A stretch of 18,960 bases of DNA from AC-32 sp035624425 (GTDB taxonomy: Bacteria; Actinomycetota; Thermoleophilia; Gaiellales; Gaiellaceae), in contig DASPRN010000095.1 in assembly GCA_035624425.1 (NCBI GenBank), forward strand, positions 1 to 18,960, given 5' to 3'. The translations under genes were made by a program, and so were the position numbers. Of the stretch, positions 7,964 through 13,869 are shown in pieces (within the stretch, counting starts at the first letter, position 1; the number at the start of each line of letters is the position of its first letter). Below the pieces are notes generated by a model that saw only the letters and a program-made list of their open reading frames with translations, made no database searches and had not been told where the DNA came from.

Positions 7964-7970
7964 AAGGAGG
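7964..7970 (+). promoter_or_regulatory. Strong ribosome binding site of the DVEGH-repeat gene
   Basis: AAGGAGG lies 6 bases before the GTG at 7977. It is the best Shine-Dalgarno match in the window and fixes the start; most neighbours have none. Confidence 0.75.
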
Positions 7971-7976
7971 ACCACC

Positions 7977-8213
7977 GTGTCGGAGCAGGACAGGCATACC
8001 GAGCCCGAGGAGGGCCAGGAAGACGTCGAGGCCCATCTCAACAAGGGCAGCCACGTCAACCGCAACATCCAGAAGGACGACGACGTCGAGGGCCACATGC
8101 AGAAGGGCCATACCAAGGGCCATACCAAGGGCCACACGAAGGGCCACGAGGACGACGACGACGTCGAGGGCCACATCTTCAAGCAGAGCCACAAGCCGAG
8201 CCACAAGCCGTAA
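7977..8213 (+). CDS. Small His/Asp-rich DVEGH-repeat protein
   Basis: A 78-residue, very hydrophilic protein with no signal peptide, membrane segment or Cys. Eleven residues are His. Three units share a core: EDVEAHLNKGSH, DDDVEGHMQKGH and DDDDVEGHIFKQSH. Between units two and three lies KGHT repeated three times plus KGH, and the end is SHKP twice. Small actinobacterial proteins with DVEGH-like motifs are familiar to me, but I know of no assigned function. The sequence is likely disordered and could bind metal ions, nucleic acid or a protein partner; it might also be a processed precursor. The strong ribosome site, own terminator and ECF-like promoter shared with the subtilase gene set indicate a regulated, well-translated gene. 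Confidence 0.85.
   Translation: MSEQDRHTEPEEGQEDVEAHLNKGSHVNRNIQKDDDVEGHMQKGHTKGHTKGHTKGHEDDDDVEGHIFKQSHKPSHKP
8076..8176 (+). repeat. 23-base direct repeat encoding DDDVEGH
   Basis: An identical 23-base block occurs at 8076-8098 and 8154-8176, both encoding DDDVEGH plus the first bases of the next codon. The nucleotide identity suggests recent internal duplication or gene conversion. Confidence 0.85.
8103..8147 (+). repeat. 12-base tandem repeat encoding KGHT
   Basis: AAGGGCCATACC occurs twice exactly (8103-8126), then as AAGGGCCACACG (8127-8138), then as a 9-base partial unit (8139-8147). A second tandem, AGCCACAAGCCG twice (8187-8210), encodes SHKPSHKP at the end of the same gene. Copy number could vary by slippage without shifting the frame. 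Confidence 0.85.
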
Positions 8214-8240
8214 GCCGCAGCAGACCGCCTACCAGGTCCG

Positions 8241-8270
8241 CGAGGGAGCCGAAAGGCTCCCTCGGCGTTT
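8241..8270 (+). terminator. Rho-independent terminator of the DVEGH-repeat gene
   Basis: A perfect 10-base stem CGAGGGAGCC / GGCTCCCTCG with a GAAA tetraloop (8241-8264) is followed by GCGTTT. It starts 27 bases after the stop codon. The T-run is short, but the stem is very stable and the position is right. It also lies just beyond the end of the convergent GAF gene. Confidence 0.85.
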
Positions 8271-8927
8271 CTAGAGCGAGTCGTCGAAGCCGGGAGGCTC
8301 GAGGAGCGCCTCGACCGCCTCGAGCAGCCGGTCTACGGCTTCGCGCCGCTCCGGCTCGAGCTCGGAGATCTTCGCCGCCAGCCGCGCCAGCGCCGCGCCC
8401 TCGCCGCCTTCGTCCTCGAGCACGGCGCGCGCCTCGCGGGCGCGTTGCAACAGGTCGAGCGCGATCGCGGCCTCGTTCGCGAAGAGGCCGAGCAGCTCCA
8501 TCTCCTGGAGCGAGAAGGCGGCCTGCTGCGGGCGGTCGAGCACCTCGAGCACGCCGAGGGCCCGCTCCTCGTGCAGCAGCGGCACGGCCATCAGGCCCTT
8601 GGGGACGAAGCCGGTCGACTCGGCCGCCTCGCGCGCGAAGCGCGGGTCCTCCTGGAGCTCCTCGATCACGAGCGGCTGGCGCGTGACGAGCACCCAGCCG
8701 GCGACCCCCGTGCTGGACGGGAAGCGGCGGCCGACGAGCTCCTCGGCACCCTCACCAGCGACGGCCTCGAACACGAGCTCGTCGGCGGCCTCGTCGTGCA
8801 GGAAGACCGACGAGGCGCGTGCCCCGAAGATCGCCCGCGCGACCTCGACGATCGACTGCAGCAGGGCGCGGTAGCCCTCCTCGGAGCCGAGCGCGCCCGC
8901 CGCGACCGCTGCCCGCAGGTCGCTCAT
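8271..8927 (-). CDS. GAF-domain protein
   Basis: A 218-residue cytosolic protein. Residues about 18-160 form a GAF sensor domain: an N-terminal helix, ASSVFLHDEAADELVFEAVAGEG, GRRFPSSTGVAGWVL, then KGLMAVPLLHEERALGVLEVLDR and a closing helix. GAF domains bind small ligands or hold a partner and commonly control an attached output, but here only a Glu/Arg-rich helical tail (about 160-210) follows, with no kinase, cyclase or DNA-binding domain. It is therefore likely to act on another protein. Its ATG overlaps the stop of the subtilase gene by 4 bases (ATGA), so the two are translationally coupled and probably work together, for example as sensor and protease. The ligand is unknown. Confidence 0.85.
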   Translation of the reverse strand: MSDLRAAVAAGALGSEEGYRALLQSIVEVARAIFGARASSVFLHDEAADELVFEAVAGEGAEELVGRRFPSSTGVAGWVLVTRQPLVIEELQEDPRFAREAAESTGFVPKGLMAVPLLHEERALGVLEVLDRPQQAAFSLQEMELLGLFANEAAIALDLLQRAREARAVLEDEGGEGAALARLAAKISELEPERREAVDRLLEAVEALLEPPGFDDSL

Positions 8928-9775
8928 TCCGCGCCTCCGCCGACGTTGTTCGCGGTCAGGTAGAGCACGCTCTTGAGCTGGAACGGCGTCAGCTCCGGGT
9001 GCTTGGCCATGACGAGCGCGCAGATCCCGGCGACGTGCGGTGTCGCGAAGCTGTTCCCGCTCGAGCGGATCGTCGACCCGCCGAGCCACGCGACCTCGAC
9101 GTTCATGCCGCGTGCGAAGAACTCGACCGGCGGGCTCGGGTTGTAGAAGAACGTCATGGGGTCGGGCTCCTCGTGGCTCCCGACCGAGATAACCGAGGAG
9201 AAGCGCCACGGGTAGCTCTCGACCGGCATGTTGTGGGCGGAGGCTACGAGAACCGTGCGCCGGAAGTAGGCGCTGTCGGCCAGCTCGTGCAGCACCTCGG
9301 CGAAGTGGCGCTTCGTCGTCGAGAGGCTCATGTTGATCACGTCGAAGCCCTGGTCGACCGCCCAGCGCAGGCCGCCGAGCAGCACCGAGCCACTGCCCTT
9401 GAAGCCGGCGCCGAGGACGCGCACGCTGAACAGGCTTGCTTCGGGCGCGAGCGAGTGGACGATTCCGGCGCACGCCGTCCCGTGGCCGCAGAGGTCTCCC
9501 TCCGTGTCCTGGACGAACTCGAGCTCGCCGTCCTCGTCCTTCACGACCGCGATCGCGCCCTCGAGCCCGCCGACCGCCAGGTGGTCCGCCTCGACGCCGC
9601 TGTCGAGGATGCAGACGCGGACGCCCTTGCCGGTCGAGTCGCCGAAGGCCCATTCGCGAGTGACCCGCTCGGGCCACTCGACGCCGATTGCGATCCGCCC
9701 CGCCGCGTCGGCCGGCAGGCTCCAGGCGGGTAGCCCACGGTCGTCGTCGAGCTCGTCATGCGGCTCGTTCGCCAT
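8924..9775 (-). CDS. Subtilisin-like serine peptidase (S8), no signal peptide
   Basis: A 283-residue protein that is essentially one peptidase S8 domain. The full catalytic set is visible: D58 in VCILDSGVE, H98 in GHGTACAGIVHSLAP, oxyanion-hole N182 in VASAHN, and S242 in GNSFATPHVAG. There is no signal peptide, no membrane segment and no I9-type inhibitory propeptide, so the enzyme should be cytoplasmic and need control by other means. The acidic N terminus (NEPHDELDDD) is the only extension. It sits between the 83-residue gene (21 bases upstream) and the GAF gene (4-base overlap). The ATG start has a TACGAT box 7 bases before it. Its substrate is not known; the co-promoted DVEGH-repeat protein is one possibility. 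Confidence 0.92.
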   Translation of the reverse strand: MANEPHDELDDDRGLPAWSLPADAAGRIAIGVEWPERVTREWAFGDSTGKGVRVCILDSGVEADHLAVGGLEGAIAVVKDEDGELEFVQDTEGDLCGHGTACAGIVHSLAPEASLFSVRVLGAGFKGSGSVLLGGLRWAVDQGFDVINMSLSTTKRHFAEVLHELADSAYFRRTVLVASAHNMPVESYPWRFSSVISVGSHEEPDPMTFFYNPSPPVEFFARGMNVEVAWLGGSTIRSSGNSFATPHVAGICALVMAKHPELTPFQLKSVLYLTANNVGGGAE

Positions 9776-9782
9776 GCGGAGG

Positions 9783-9788
9783 ATCGTA
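9783..9788 (-). promoter_or_regulatory. Possible internal -10 box before the subtilase gene
   Basis: TACGAT on the - strand ends 7 bases before the ATG at 9775, within the 21-base gap after the 83-residue gene. It could provide leaderless expression of the peptidase independent of the ECF-like promoter. Confidence 0.4.
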
Positions 9789-9796
9789 CGCGGGTG

Positions 9797-10048
9797 CTAG
9801 CCGTTGACGCGGCGGCGGAGCTCGTCGAGCAACGGCCAGGTCGGCTCGACTCCCTCCGCCCGCAGCGCGCCCTCCAGGTCCGCGATGAGCGCTCGCCGGA
9901 ACTCGGCGTCGGCTTCGGCTCGGGCGACGATCCCGTCCAGCTCGCGGCGTGCTTGCGGCAGTTCCTGTGCCGCGCCAATCCAGGCGGCCGGAGCCGGCGG
10001 GAGCATCCCGATCAGGCGGGACAGCCTCTCGATGTCGTATGCGCTCAT
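9797..10048 (-). CDS. 83-residue helical protein of unknown function
   Basis: A small soluble protein that I cannot assign to a named family. It is predicted mostly helical: YDIERLSRLIGMLPPAP, then WIGAAQELPQARRELDGIVARA, then EFRRALIADLEGALRAEGVEP and a final LLDELRRRV. It has one short Pro/Ala-rich turn, no Cys and no membrane segment. It lies between the ECF sigma gene (80 bases upstream) and the subtilase gene (21 bases downstream), and the ECF-like element at 10058-10096 precedes it. By position it could be an anti-sigma factor, an adaptor or a protease inhibitor; none of these is shown by sequence. The ATG at 10048 is preferred over the adjacent GTG at 10051 because of AGGTG five to nine bases upstream. 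Confidence 0.75.
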   Translation of the reverse strand: MSAYDIERLSRLIGMLPPAPAAWIGAAQELPQARRELDGIVARAEADAEFRRALIADLEGALRAEGVEPTWPLLDELRRRVNG

Positions 10049-10057
10049 CACGTCACC

Positions 10058-10096
10058 TGCTCACTGGACGCGCCAGAGGCTTCGTTTCTTCCCTCG
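10058..10096 (-). promoter_or_regulatory. ECF-like promoter of the 83-aa/subtilase/GAF genes (shared element, copy 2)
   Basis: Read on the - strand: CGAGGGAAG (10096-10088), a 17-base spacer, CGTC (10070-10067), then CAGTGAGCA (10066-10058). It matches the element before the DVEGH-repeat gene at all but one position outside the spacer. The start codon is only 10 bases beyond the element, so the leader would be very short. Confidence 0.65.
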
Positions 10097-10109
10097 CCGT
10101 CTGAAATGA

Positions 10110-10126
10110 CCGGTCGAACCGACCGG
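10110..10126. repeat. Hairpin directly after the sigma gene
   Basis: CCGGTCG, loop AAC, CGACCGG: a perfect 7-base stem starting 3 bases beyond the sigma stop codon and lying upstream of the ECF-like promoter. On the - strand it is followed by TCATTT, a poor T-run, so it may be a weak terminator or attenuator separating sigma from the 83-aa gene. Confidence 0.5.
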
Positions 10127-10128
10127 AT

Positions 10129-10716
10129 TCAATCCCTCACCGCCAATACGTCTCTCAATTTGTCCAGACAGCGGGAGATGCGGCTCGCGATCGTCCCCGC
10201 GGGCAGCCCGAGGGCGTCGCCGATCGTCCGGTAGCTCTCGTCGCGGGCGAAGAAGCGGTCGAGGATCTCCCTGCAGTTCTCGGGCAGCCCGGCCATCGCG
10301 TCGTGGACGTCGAAGGCCTCCTCGATCTGCGAGAGGACGTCGTCTGCGGCGGTCTCCGGCAGCTCGTCCGCGTCCTCGACGGTCTCGCGCGAGCCGGCGC
10401 GGAGGCGGTCGATGCAGAGCCGGCGCGTGAGCTGGCCGATCCACGGACGCACCGCCTCGTCCTCGCGCAGGGTCTCGAGCCGCTCGTAGACGCGCGCGAA
10501 GACCTCCTGGAAGACGTCCTCGGCATCGTGCTCGGGCAGCCGGAACGCCTGGACGGAGATCGCGTAGACGTAGCGGGAGAAGCGTTCGACCAGCGCGCGC
10601 CAGGCTTCCTCGTCTCCGCTCCGGCACTGCGCGACGAGCCGGGCGTCGGGGAGCTCGGCGCTCAGCGCTGCTGGGCCGCGCGCAGCCGCTGCGCCATCGT
10701 CTCGAGCAGCTTCCAT
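10129..10716 (-). CDS. ECF-type RNA polymerase sigma factor
   Basis: A 195-residue sigma-70 family protein with only regions 2 and 4. Region 2 spans about 42-108 (LVERFSRYVYAISVQAF, DAEDVFQEVFARVYERL, RPWIGQLTRRLCIDRLR). Region 4 spans about 138-190, with the helix-turn-helix YRTIGDALGLPAGTIASRISR that reads the -35 element. An acidic linker joins them. No zinc-binding anti-sigma gene (HxxxCxxC) is adjacent. The annotated ATG overlaps the preceding cyclic-nucleotide-binding gene by 55 bases and gives an Ala-rich, family-atypical N terminus. A CTG at 10665, overlapping that gene's stop as CTGA, would give the typical start M-SAELPDARLVAQCRSG and 178 residues; this is my preferred true start. 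It likely drives the two ECF-like promoters nearby. Confidence 0.9.
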   Translation of the reverse strand: MEAARDDGAAAARGPAALSAELPDARLVAQCRSGDEEAWRALVERFSRYVYAISVQAFRLPEHDAEDVFQEVFARVYERLETLREDEAVRPWIGQLTRRLCIDRLRAGSRETVEDADELPETAADDVLSQIEEAFDVHDAMAGLPENCREILDRFFARDESYRTIGDALGLPAGTIASRISRCLDKLRDVLAVRD

Positions 10717-11072
10717 GCGATCGAGGCATTCGACTCGACCAGCGGGCGGAACTCCCAGGAGGTGAGCCCGTAGCAGCCGAGGTCGCTGACGGCGGTGACG
10801 GTCGCGCTCCGTGCGCCGTCGTCGATCAGCGCGATCTCGCCGAAGTAGTCGCCGGGGCCGAGCCTTCGCCGCTCGTCTCCGTGCACCGAGACCGTCGCCT
10901 CGCCGCTCTCGATCACGAAGAAGCCGGCGCCGGTCTTGCCCTCGCTGGCGACGGTGCTGCCGGCGTCGAAGGTGCGCTCCTTGAACGAGCGGGCGATCCG
11001 CTTGAGGTCGCCCTTGTCGAAGTGCTCGAACAGAGGGACGCGCTGCAGGAGCTCAACCGGAGCCTCGGCCAT
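10662..11072 (-). CDS. Stand-alone cyclic-nucleotide-binding domain protein (copy 2)
   Basis: A 136-residue single CRP-like domain, paralogous to the gene at 5792-6205 (93 of 136 positions identical by hand alignment). It shares SFKERTF, TVASEG, GAGFFVIESGEA and GPGDYFGEIALID with GARSATV, the phosphate-binding cassette with Glu and Arg. There is no output domain. It follows xseB by 9 bases and its stop overlaps the likely sigma start, so it could connect a nucleotide signal to the sigma/protease genes; that link is positional. A TAGAAT box lies 6 bases before the ATG, giving a leaderless promoter inside the end of xseB, so expression need not depend on the xse genes. Confidence 0.88.
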   Translation of the reverse strand: MAEAPVELLQRVPLFEHFDKGDLKRIARSFKERTFDAGSTVASEGKTGAGFFVIESGEATVSVHGDERRRLGPGDYFGEIALIDDGARSATVTAVSDLGCYGLTSWEFRPLVESNASIAWKLLETMAQRLRAAQQR

Positions 11073-11078
11073 GCGCCG

Positions 11079-11084
11079 ATTCTA
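11079..11084 (-). promoter_or_regulatory. Probable -10 box of cyclic-nucleotide-binding copy 2
   Basis: TAGAAT on the - strand ends 6 bases before the ATG at 11072. The 13 bases GTAGAATCGGCGC are identical to those upstream of the proline dehydrogenase gene (16923-16935). Confidence 0.55.
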
Positions 11085-11285
11085 CGGCTTTTGTTGTTTT
11101 GTGTCCTGCACGCGGCCGGCGAGCTCCTCGATCCGGCCCTCGGCCGCGTCGAGCCGTTCGCGGCAGAACCGGTAGAGCTCCTCGCCGCGTTCCCAGAGCA
11201 CGAGCGCCTCGTCGAGCGGAACCTCGCCGCTCTCGAGCCGTTGGACGATTTCCTCCAGCTCTCTCTGCGCTTCCTCGAAGGTCAG
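11082..11285 (-). CDS. xseB: Exodeoxyribonuclease VII small subunit, CTG start
   Basis: A 67-residue protein read as M-TFEEAQRELEEIVQRLESG, then EVPLDEALVLWERGEELYRF and CRERLDAAEGRIEELAGRV. This is the two-helix hairpin of XseB, which coats the helical part of XseA in exonuclease VII; the complex degrades single-stranded DNA to short oligonucleotides in repair. The first family residue corresponds to a CTG codon at 11283-11285 that overlaps the xseA stop as CTGA. No ATG, GTG or TTG in this frame lies near it, so an ordinary ORF search would miss the gene or shorten it to the internal GTG. Translation is presumably coupled to xseA. Confidence 0.88.
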   Translation of the reverse strand: MTFEEAQRELEEIVQRLESGEVPLDEALVLWERGEELYRFCRERLDAAEGRIEELAGRVQDTKQQKP

Positions 11286-12445
11286 AGGCCAACCTCCCTG
11301 GTCTCCTCGACGCGGGCGCCGAAGCCGCCCTCGGCCAGCTCGACGTCGACGCCCTGGCCGCGCTCGAGCCCGCGGCTGGAGCGCACGATCTCGTCGCCGG
11401 CTCGGACGATCGCATAGCCGCGCTCGAGCGTGCCCTGCGGCGAGAGGGCGCGGAGACGGCCGGCCGCCTGCTCGAGCCGGGAGCGGCCGCGCTCGAGGAA
11501 CAGGCGCGGGGCGCGGCCGAGCCGCTCGTGCGTCCGGTCGAGCCGCTGCCGCTCGCGCTCCAGGCCCCGCCGGGCGCCGCGCTCGAGGCCCTGGCGGTGG
11601 CGGTCGAGCCGCTGCAGGAGTTCGGCGAGGTCGGGGACGACGAGGCGCGCGGCGACGCTCGGGGTCGAGGCGCGCGCGTCGGCGGCGAGGTCGCAGAGCG
11701 GCGTGTCCTGCTCGTGGCCGACGGCGGTGACGACCGGGACCGGGCAGCCGGCGATCGCCCGCACGAGCCGCTCGTCGCTGAACGGAAGCAGGTCCTCGAA
11801 GCTGCCGCCGCCGCGGGCGACGACGATCACGTCGATCTCCGGCTCGCGGCAGAGGGCGCCCAGCGTCTCGATCACGGCACCGGCCGCGCGCGGACCCTGG
11901 ACGTAGGTCTCGCCGACGAGCACCGCCGCGGGCGGGAAGCGTGACTGGATCGCCGTCAGCACGTCGCGTTTGGCGGCCGCGTCGTTGCCGGTGACCAGGC
12001 CGATCCGGCGCGGCAGGAACGGCAGCGGCCGCTTGCGCTCGGCTGCGAAGAGCCCTTCGGCGGCCAGCTTCTGCTTGAGGCGCTCGAGTGCCGCCAGGTG
12101 GTCGCCGAGGCCGAAGCGCTCCAGCGACAGCGCGCGCAGGCGGAACTCGCCGCGCGCCTCGTACAGCTCGGGTCGCCCGTAGACGTGGACGCGGTCCCCG
12201 TCGGCGAGGTCGAGCCGGAGCGCGTCGAAGCGGCCGCGCGGCATCGAGACGCCGAGACAGGCGCCGTCGGCGGGATCCTTGAGCGTGAAGAAGACGCTGG
12301 CCCAGCGCTCCTGCCGGCGGAGCTCCGTGACCTCGCCCTCGACCCAGACCGTGGGCAGGCGGGCGAGCCAGGAGGCGACGCCGCGGTTGAACGCACCGAC
12401 GCTGTAGACGCGCCGGTCGCCGTACTCGGTCGCCTCGGCCTTCAC
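11282..12445 (-). CDS. xseA: Exodeoxyribonuclease VII large subunit
   Basis: A 387-residue protein. Residues about 12-105 are the N-terminal OB fold that binds single-stranded DNA (VWVEGEVTELRRQERWASVFFTLKD is its core). The catalytic domain follows, with RRIGLVTGNDAAAKRDVL, then VIVVARGGGSFEDLLPFSDERLVRAI and PVVTAVGHEQDTPLCDLAADARASTPS, the strongly conserved XseA blocks. A long helical region (about 270-345) for XseB binding precedes the C-terminal segment LSPQGTLERGYAIVR. It is slightly shorter than the E. coli protein. The enzyme cuts single-stranded DNA from both ends, acting in repair and recombination. GTG start at 12445; xseB overlaps its stop. Confidence 0.95.
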   Translation of the reverse strand: MKAEATEYGDRRVYSVGAFNRGVASWLARLPTVWVEGEVTELRRQERWASVFFTLKDPADGACLGVSMPRGRFDALRLDLADGDRVHVYGRPELYEARGEFRLRALSLERFGLGDHLAALERLKQKLAAEGLFAAERKRPLPFLPRRIGLVTGNDAAAKRDVLTAIQSRFPPAAVLVGETYVQGPRAAGAVIETLGALCREPEIDVIVVARGGGSFEDLLPFSDERLVRAIAGCPVPVVTAVGHEQDTPLCDLAADARASTPSVAARLVVPDLAELLQRLDRHRQGLERGARRGLERERQRLDRTHERLGRAPRLFLERGRSRLEQAAGRLRALSPQGTLERGYAIVRAGDEIVRSSRGLERGQGVDVELAEGGFGARVEETREVGL

Positions 12446-12482
12446 GGGGTCAGCATGCCACGGAGGGCAACCCGAGCCGGCG

Positions 12483-12677
12483 CTAGAGCAGGATCTCGGC
12501 GGCCGTCTCGGGCTCGCAGCCCCGGGAGAGGAGCTCCACGGCGTGGTGCAGGTCGGCGTTCGAGTGTGCGATCCGCTCGGCCAGCGGAAGCGGGTAGCCG
12601 GCTTCCATCAGGACGTGCAGGCGCCAGCTCTCGACTTTCGCCTGTTCGTCCCGGGGTGTCTCGGCAATCTGCGTCAT
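12483..12677 (-). CDS. Conserved-looking 64-residue hypothetical protein
   Basis: A small soluble protein without a name I can give. The middle, ESWRLHVLMEAGYPLPLAER followed by IAHSNADLHHAVELLSRGC and a C-terminal PETAAEILL, is well ordered and helical, in contrast to random high-GC frames. It resembles small actinobacterial proteins that I recall only as hypothetical. The ATG is preceded by no obvious ribosome site. It lies 37 bases upstream of xseA on the same strand and 60 bases after the coiled-coil gene, so it may belong to the xse transcript. One Cys near the C terminus is the only notable reactive residue. Confidence 0.75.
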   Translation of the reverse strand: MTQIAETPRDEQAKVESWRLHVLMEAGYPLPLAERIAHSNADLHHAVELLSRGCEPETAAEILL

Positions 12678-12737
12678 CGGCGTCGGGTGGTTTCGCCCTG
12701 TCCTAGACGAACCCTTCTCGGAGAAGTTTGCGCAAGG

Positions 12738-13865
12738 CTACCCCGGCCGAAACGTCGGAGCCAGCCGGGACTCCGCCTCGTTGAGCAGCGCGTCGACCCG
12801 CCGCTGGAGCTCGTTGAGACGCGCGCTGAGCGCGGTGCGCTCCGCCTCCGCGTCGGCGGCGAGCGCCTGCACGTGCGAGCGGAGCTGGACCTCCGTGTCG
12901 ACGACCCGCCGTTGTAGCTCGGCGGCCAGCTCGTCCTGCTCGTGCTCGAGGGACGATCCGATCTGCGAGAGCTTGCGCTCGAGGCGCTGGCCGCCCGCGT
13001 CGGCAACGTGCGCCAGCCGTTCGGCGAGGACGGTCTGGGCCTCGCGGGCGAAGTACTCGACCGCCTTGTCGAGCTCCCGGGCGAGGCGCTGCGCAGCACT
13101 CTCGCGCGCCCGCTTGATCTCGTCCGCGAACTGCCTGGAGACCGCGTCGGAGAAGCTGCCCGAGGTCCGCTCGACGACCCGCTTCAGCTCCTCGACCTGG
13201 CGCCGTTCCACGTCGGCGAAGCTGGCGTGGATCCGCTGGACGGCCTCCGACTCCTCGGCCGAGACCCGCTCGCGCAGGTCGCGCTCCCGCTCGCGCAGCC
13301 GCTCGGCGACCTCGTGCAGGGCGCGGCGTCGCTCGCTCTCGTGCCCTTCGAGCTGGGCGCGGGCCGTGTCGGCGGTCTCGCGGGCGGCCCGATCGAACTC
13401 GACCACGAGCGCGGCGAGCCGCTCGCGCTGCTCCTCGCTCGCGGTGTCGAGCCGCTCGGTGTCGAGCGCGAGCCGGGAGGCGGCCTCGGCGAGAAGCTGC
13501 TCCTGCCGCTCCCGCAGGCTTGCGAGCTGGGCGTCGAAGGCCTGCGCGGTCCGCTCGAGGTCAGCCGTCCACTCGGCGAGCCGGTGGCCGATGCGCGCCT
13601 GCACCTTGGCCAGCGTCTCGCTCAGCTCCGCGCCTGCGCGACGCTCCTGTTCCTGCACAGCGGCACGGCGTTCCTCGGCTATCCGCCGCTCCTCCTCCAC
13701 GAGCCGGGCAAGCGACTTCGCCCGCGCGAGCGTGAGGGTTCGCTCCATCTCTGCCGCCTGGGCCTCGGTTTCCTGCGCAACCGTGGCGCGAAGCCGCTCC
13801 TCCGCGGCCGCGAGGTCGCTCTCGTAGTCGCGAGTGCGGTTGAACCGTTGGAAGATCGAGCGCAC
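12738..13865 (-). CDS. Long coiled-coil protein of unknown function
   Basis: A 375-residue protein that is almost wholly alpha-helical and rich in Glu, Arg, Ala and Leu, with long heptad-like stretches from about residue 15 to 365. Examples are EEERRIAEERRAAVQEQERR and VAERLRERERDLRERVSAEE. There is no Cys, no membrane segment, no signal peptide and no ATPase motif, so it is not an SMC protein. A central part (FSDAVSRQFADEIKRARESA, then LDKAVEYFAREAQTVLAERL) is less regular and may be a junction between helices. A structural or scaffold role in the cytoplasm is likely but unproven. The start GTG is supported by a TAGCCT box 6 bases upstream; the gene starts 4 bases after the UbiA-like gene ends. 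Confidence 0.85.
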   Translation of the reverse strand: MRSIFQRFNRTRDYESDLAAAEERLRATVAQETEAQAAEMERTLTLARAKSLARLVEEERRIAEERRAAVQEQERRAGAELSETLAKVQARIGHRLAEWTADLERTAQAFDAQLASLRERQEQLLAEAASRLALDTERLDTASEEQRERLAALVVEFDRAARETADTARAQLEGHESERRRALHEVAERLRERERDLRERVSAEESEAVQRIHASFADVERRQVEELKRVVERTSGSFSDAVSRQFADEIKRARESAAQRLARELDKAVEYFAREAQTVLAERLAHVADAGGQRLERKLSQIGSSLEHEQDELAAELQRRVVDTEVQLRSHVQALAADAEAERTALSARLNELQRRVDALLNEAESRLAPTFRPG

Positions 13866-13869
13866 AGGC

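Noticed and set aside
7930..7965. Possible - strand ECF promoter for the MFS gene (GGAACT followed by CGTC)
   Set aside because: The GGAAC repeats fit loosely, but the spacing to a -10 is not matched elsewhere, and the region is explained better by the + strand element and the ribosome site.
7884..7965. Several GGAA/TTCC dyads (7884-7899, 7912-7921, 7957-7965)
   Set aside because: Short arms with differing spacers (6, 2 and 1 bases); no consistent operator could be defined, and one dyad is part of the -35 element.
8103..8210. Tandem repeats considered as a CRISPR-like array
   Set aside because: Units are 12 bases, in frame and coding (KGHT, SHKP) with no unique spacers.
12714..12726. Small dyad CTTCTC-G-GAGAAG between the coiled-coil and 64-aa genes
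   Set aside because: Too short and without a T-run or promoter context to call a terminator or operator.
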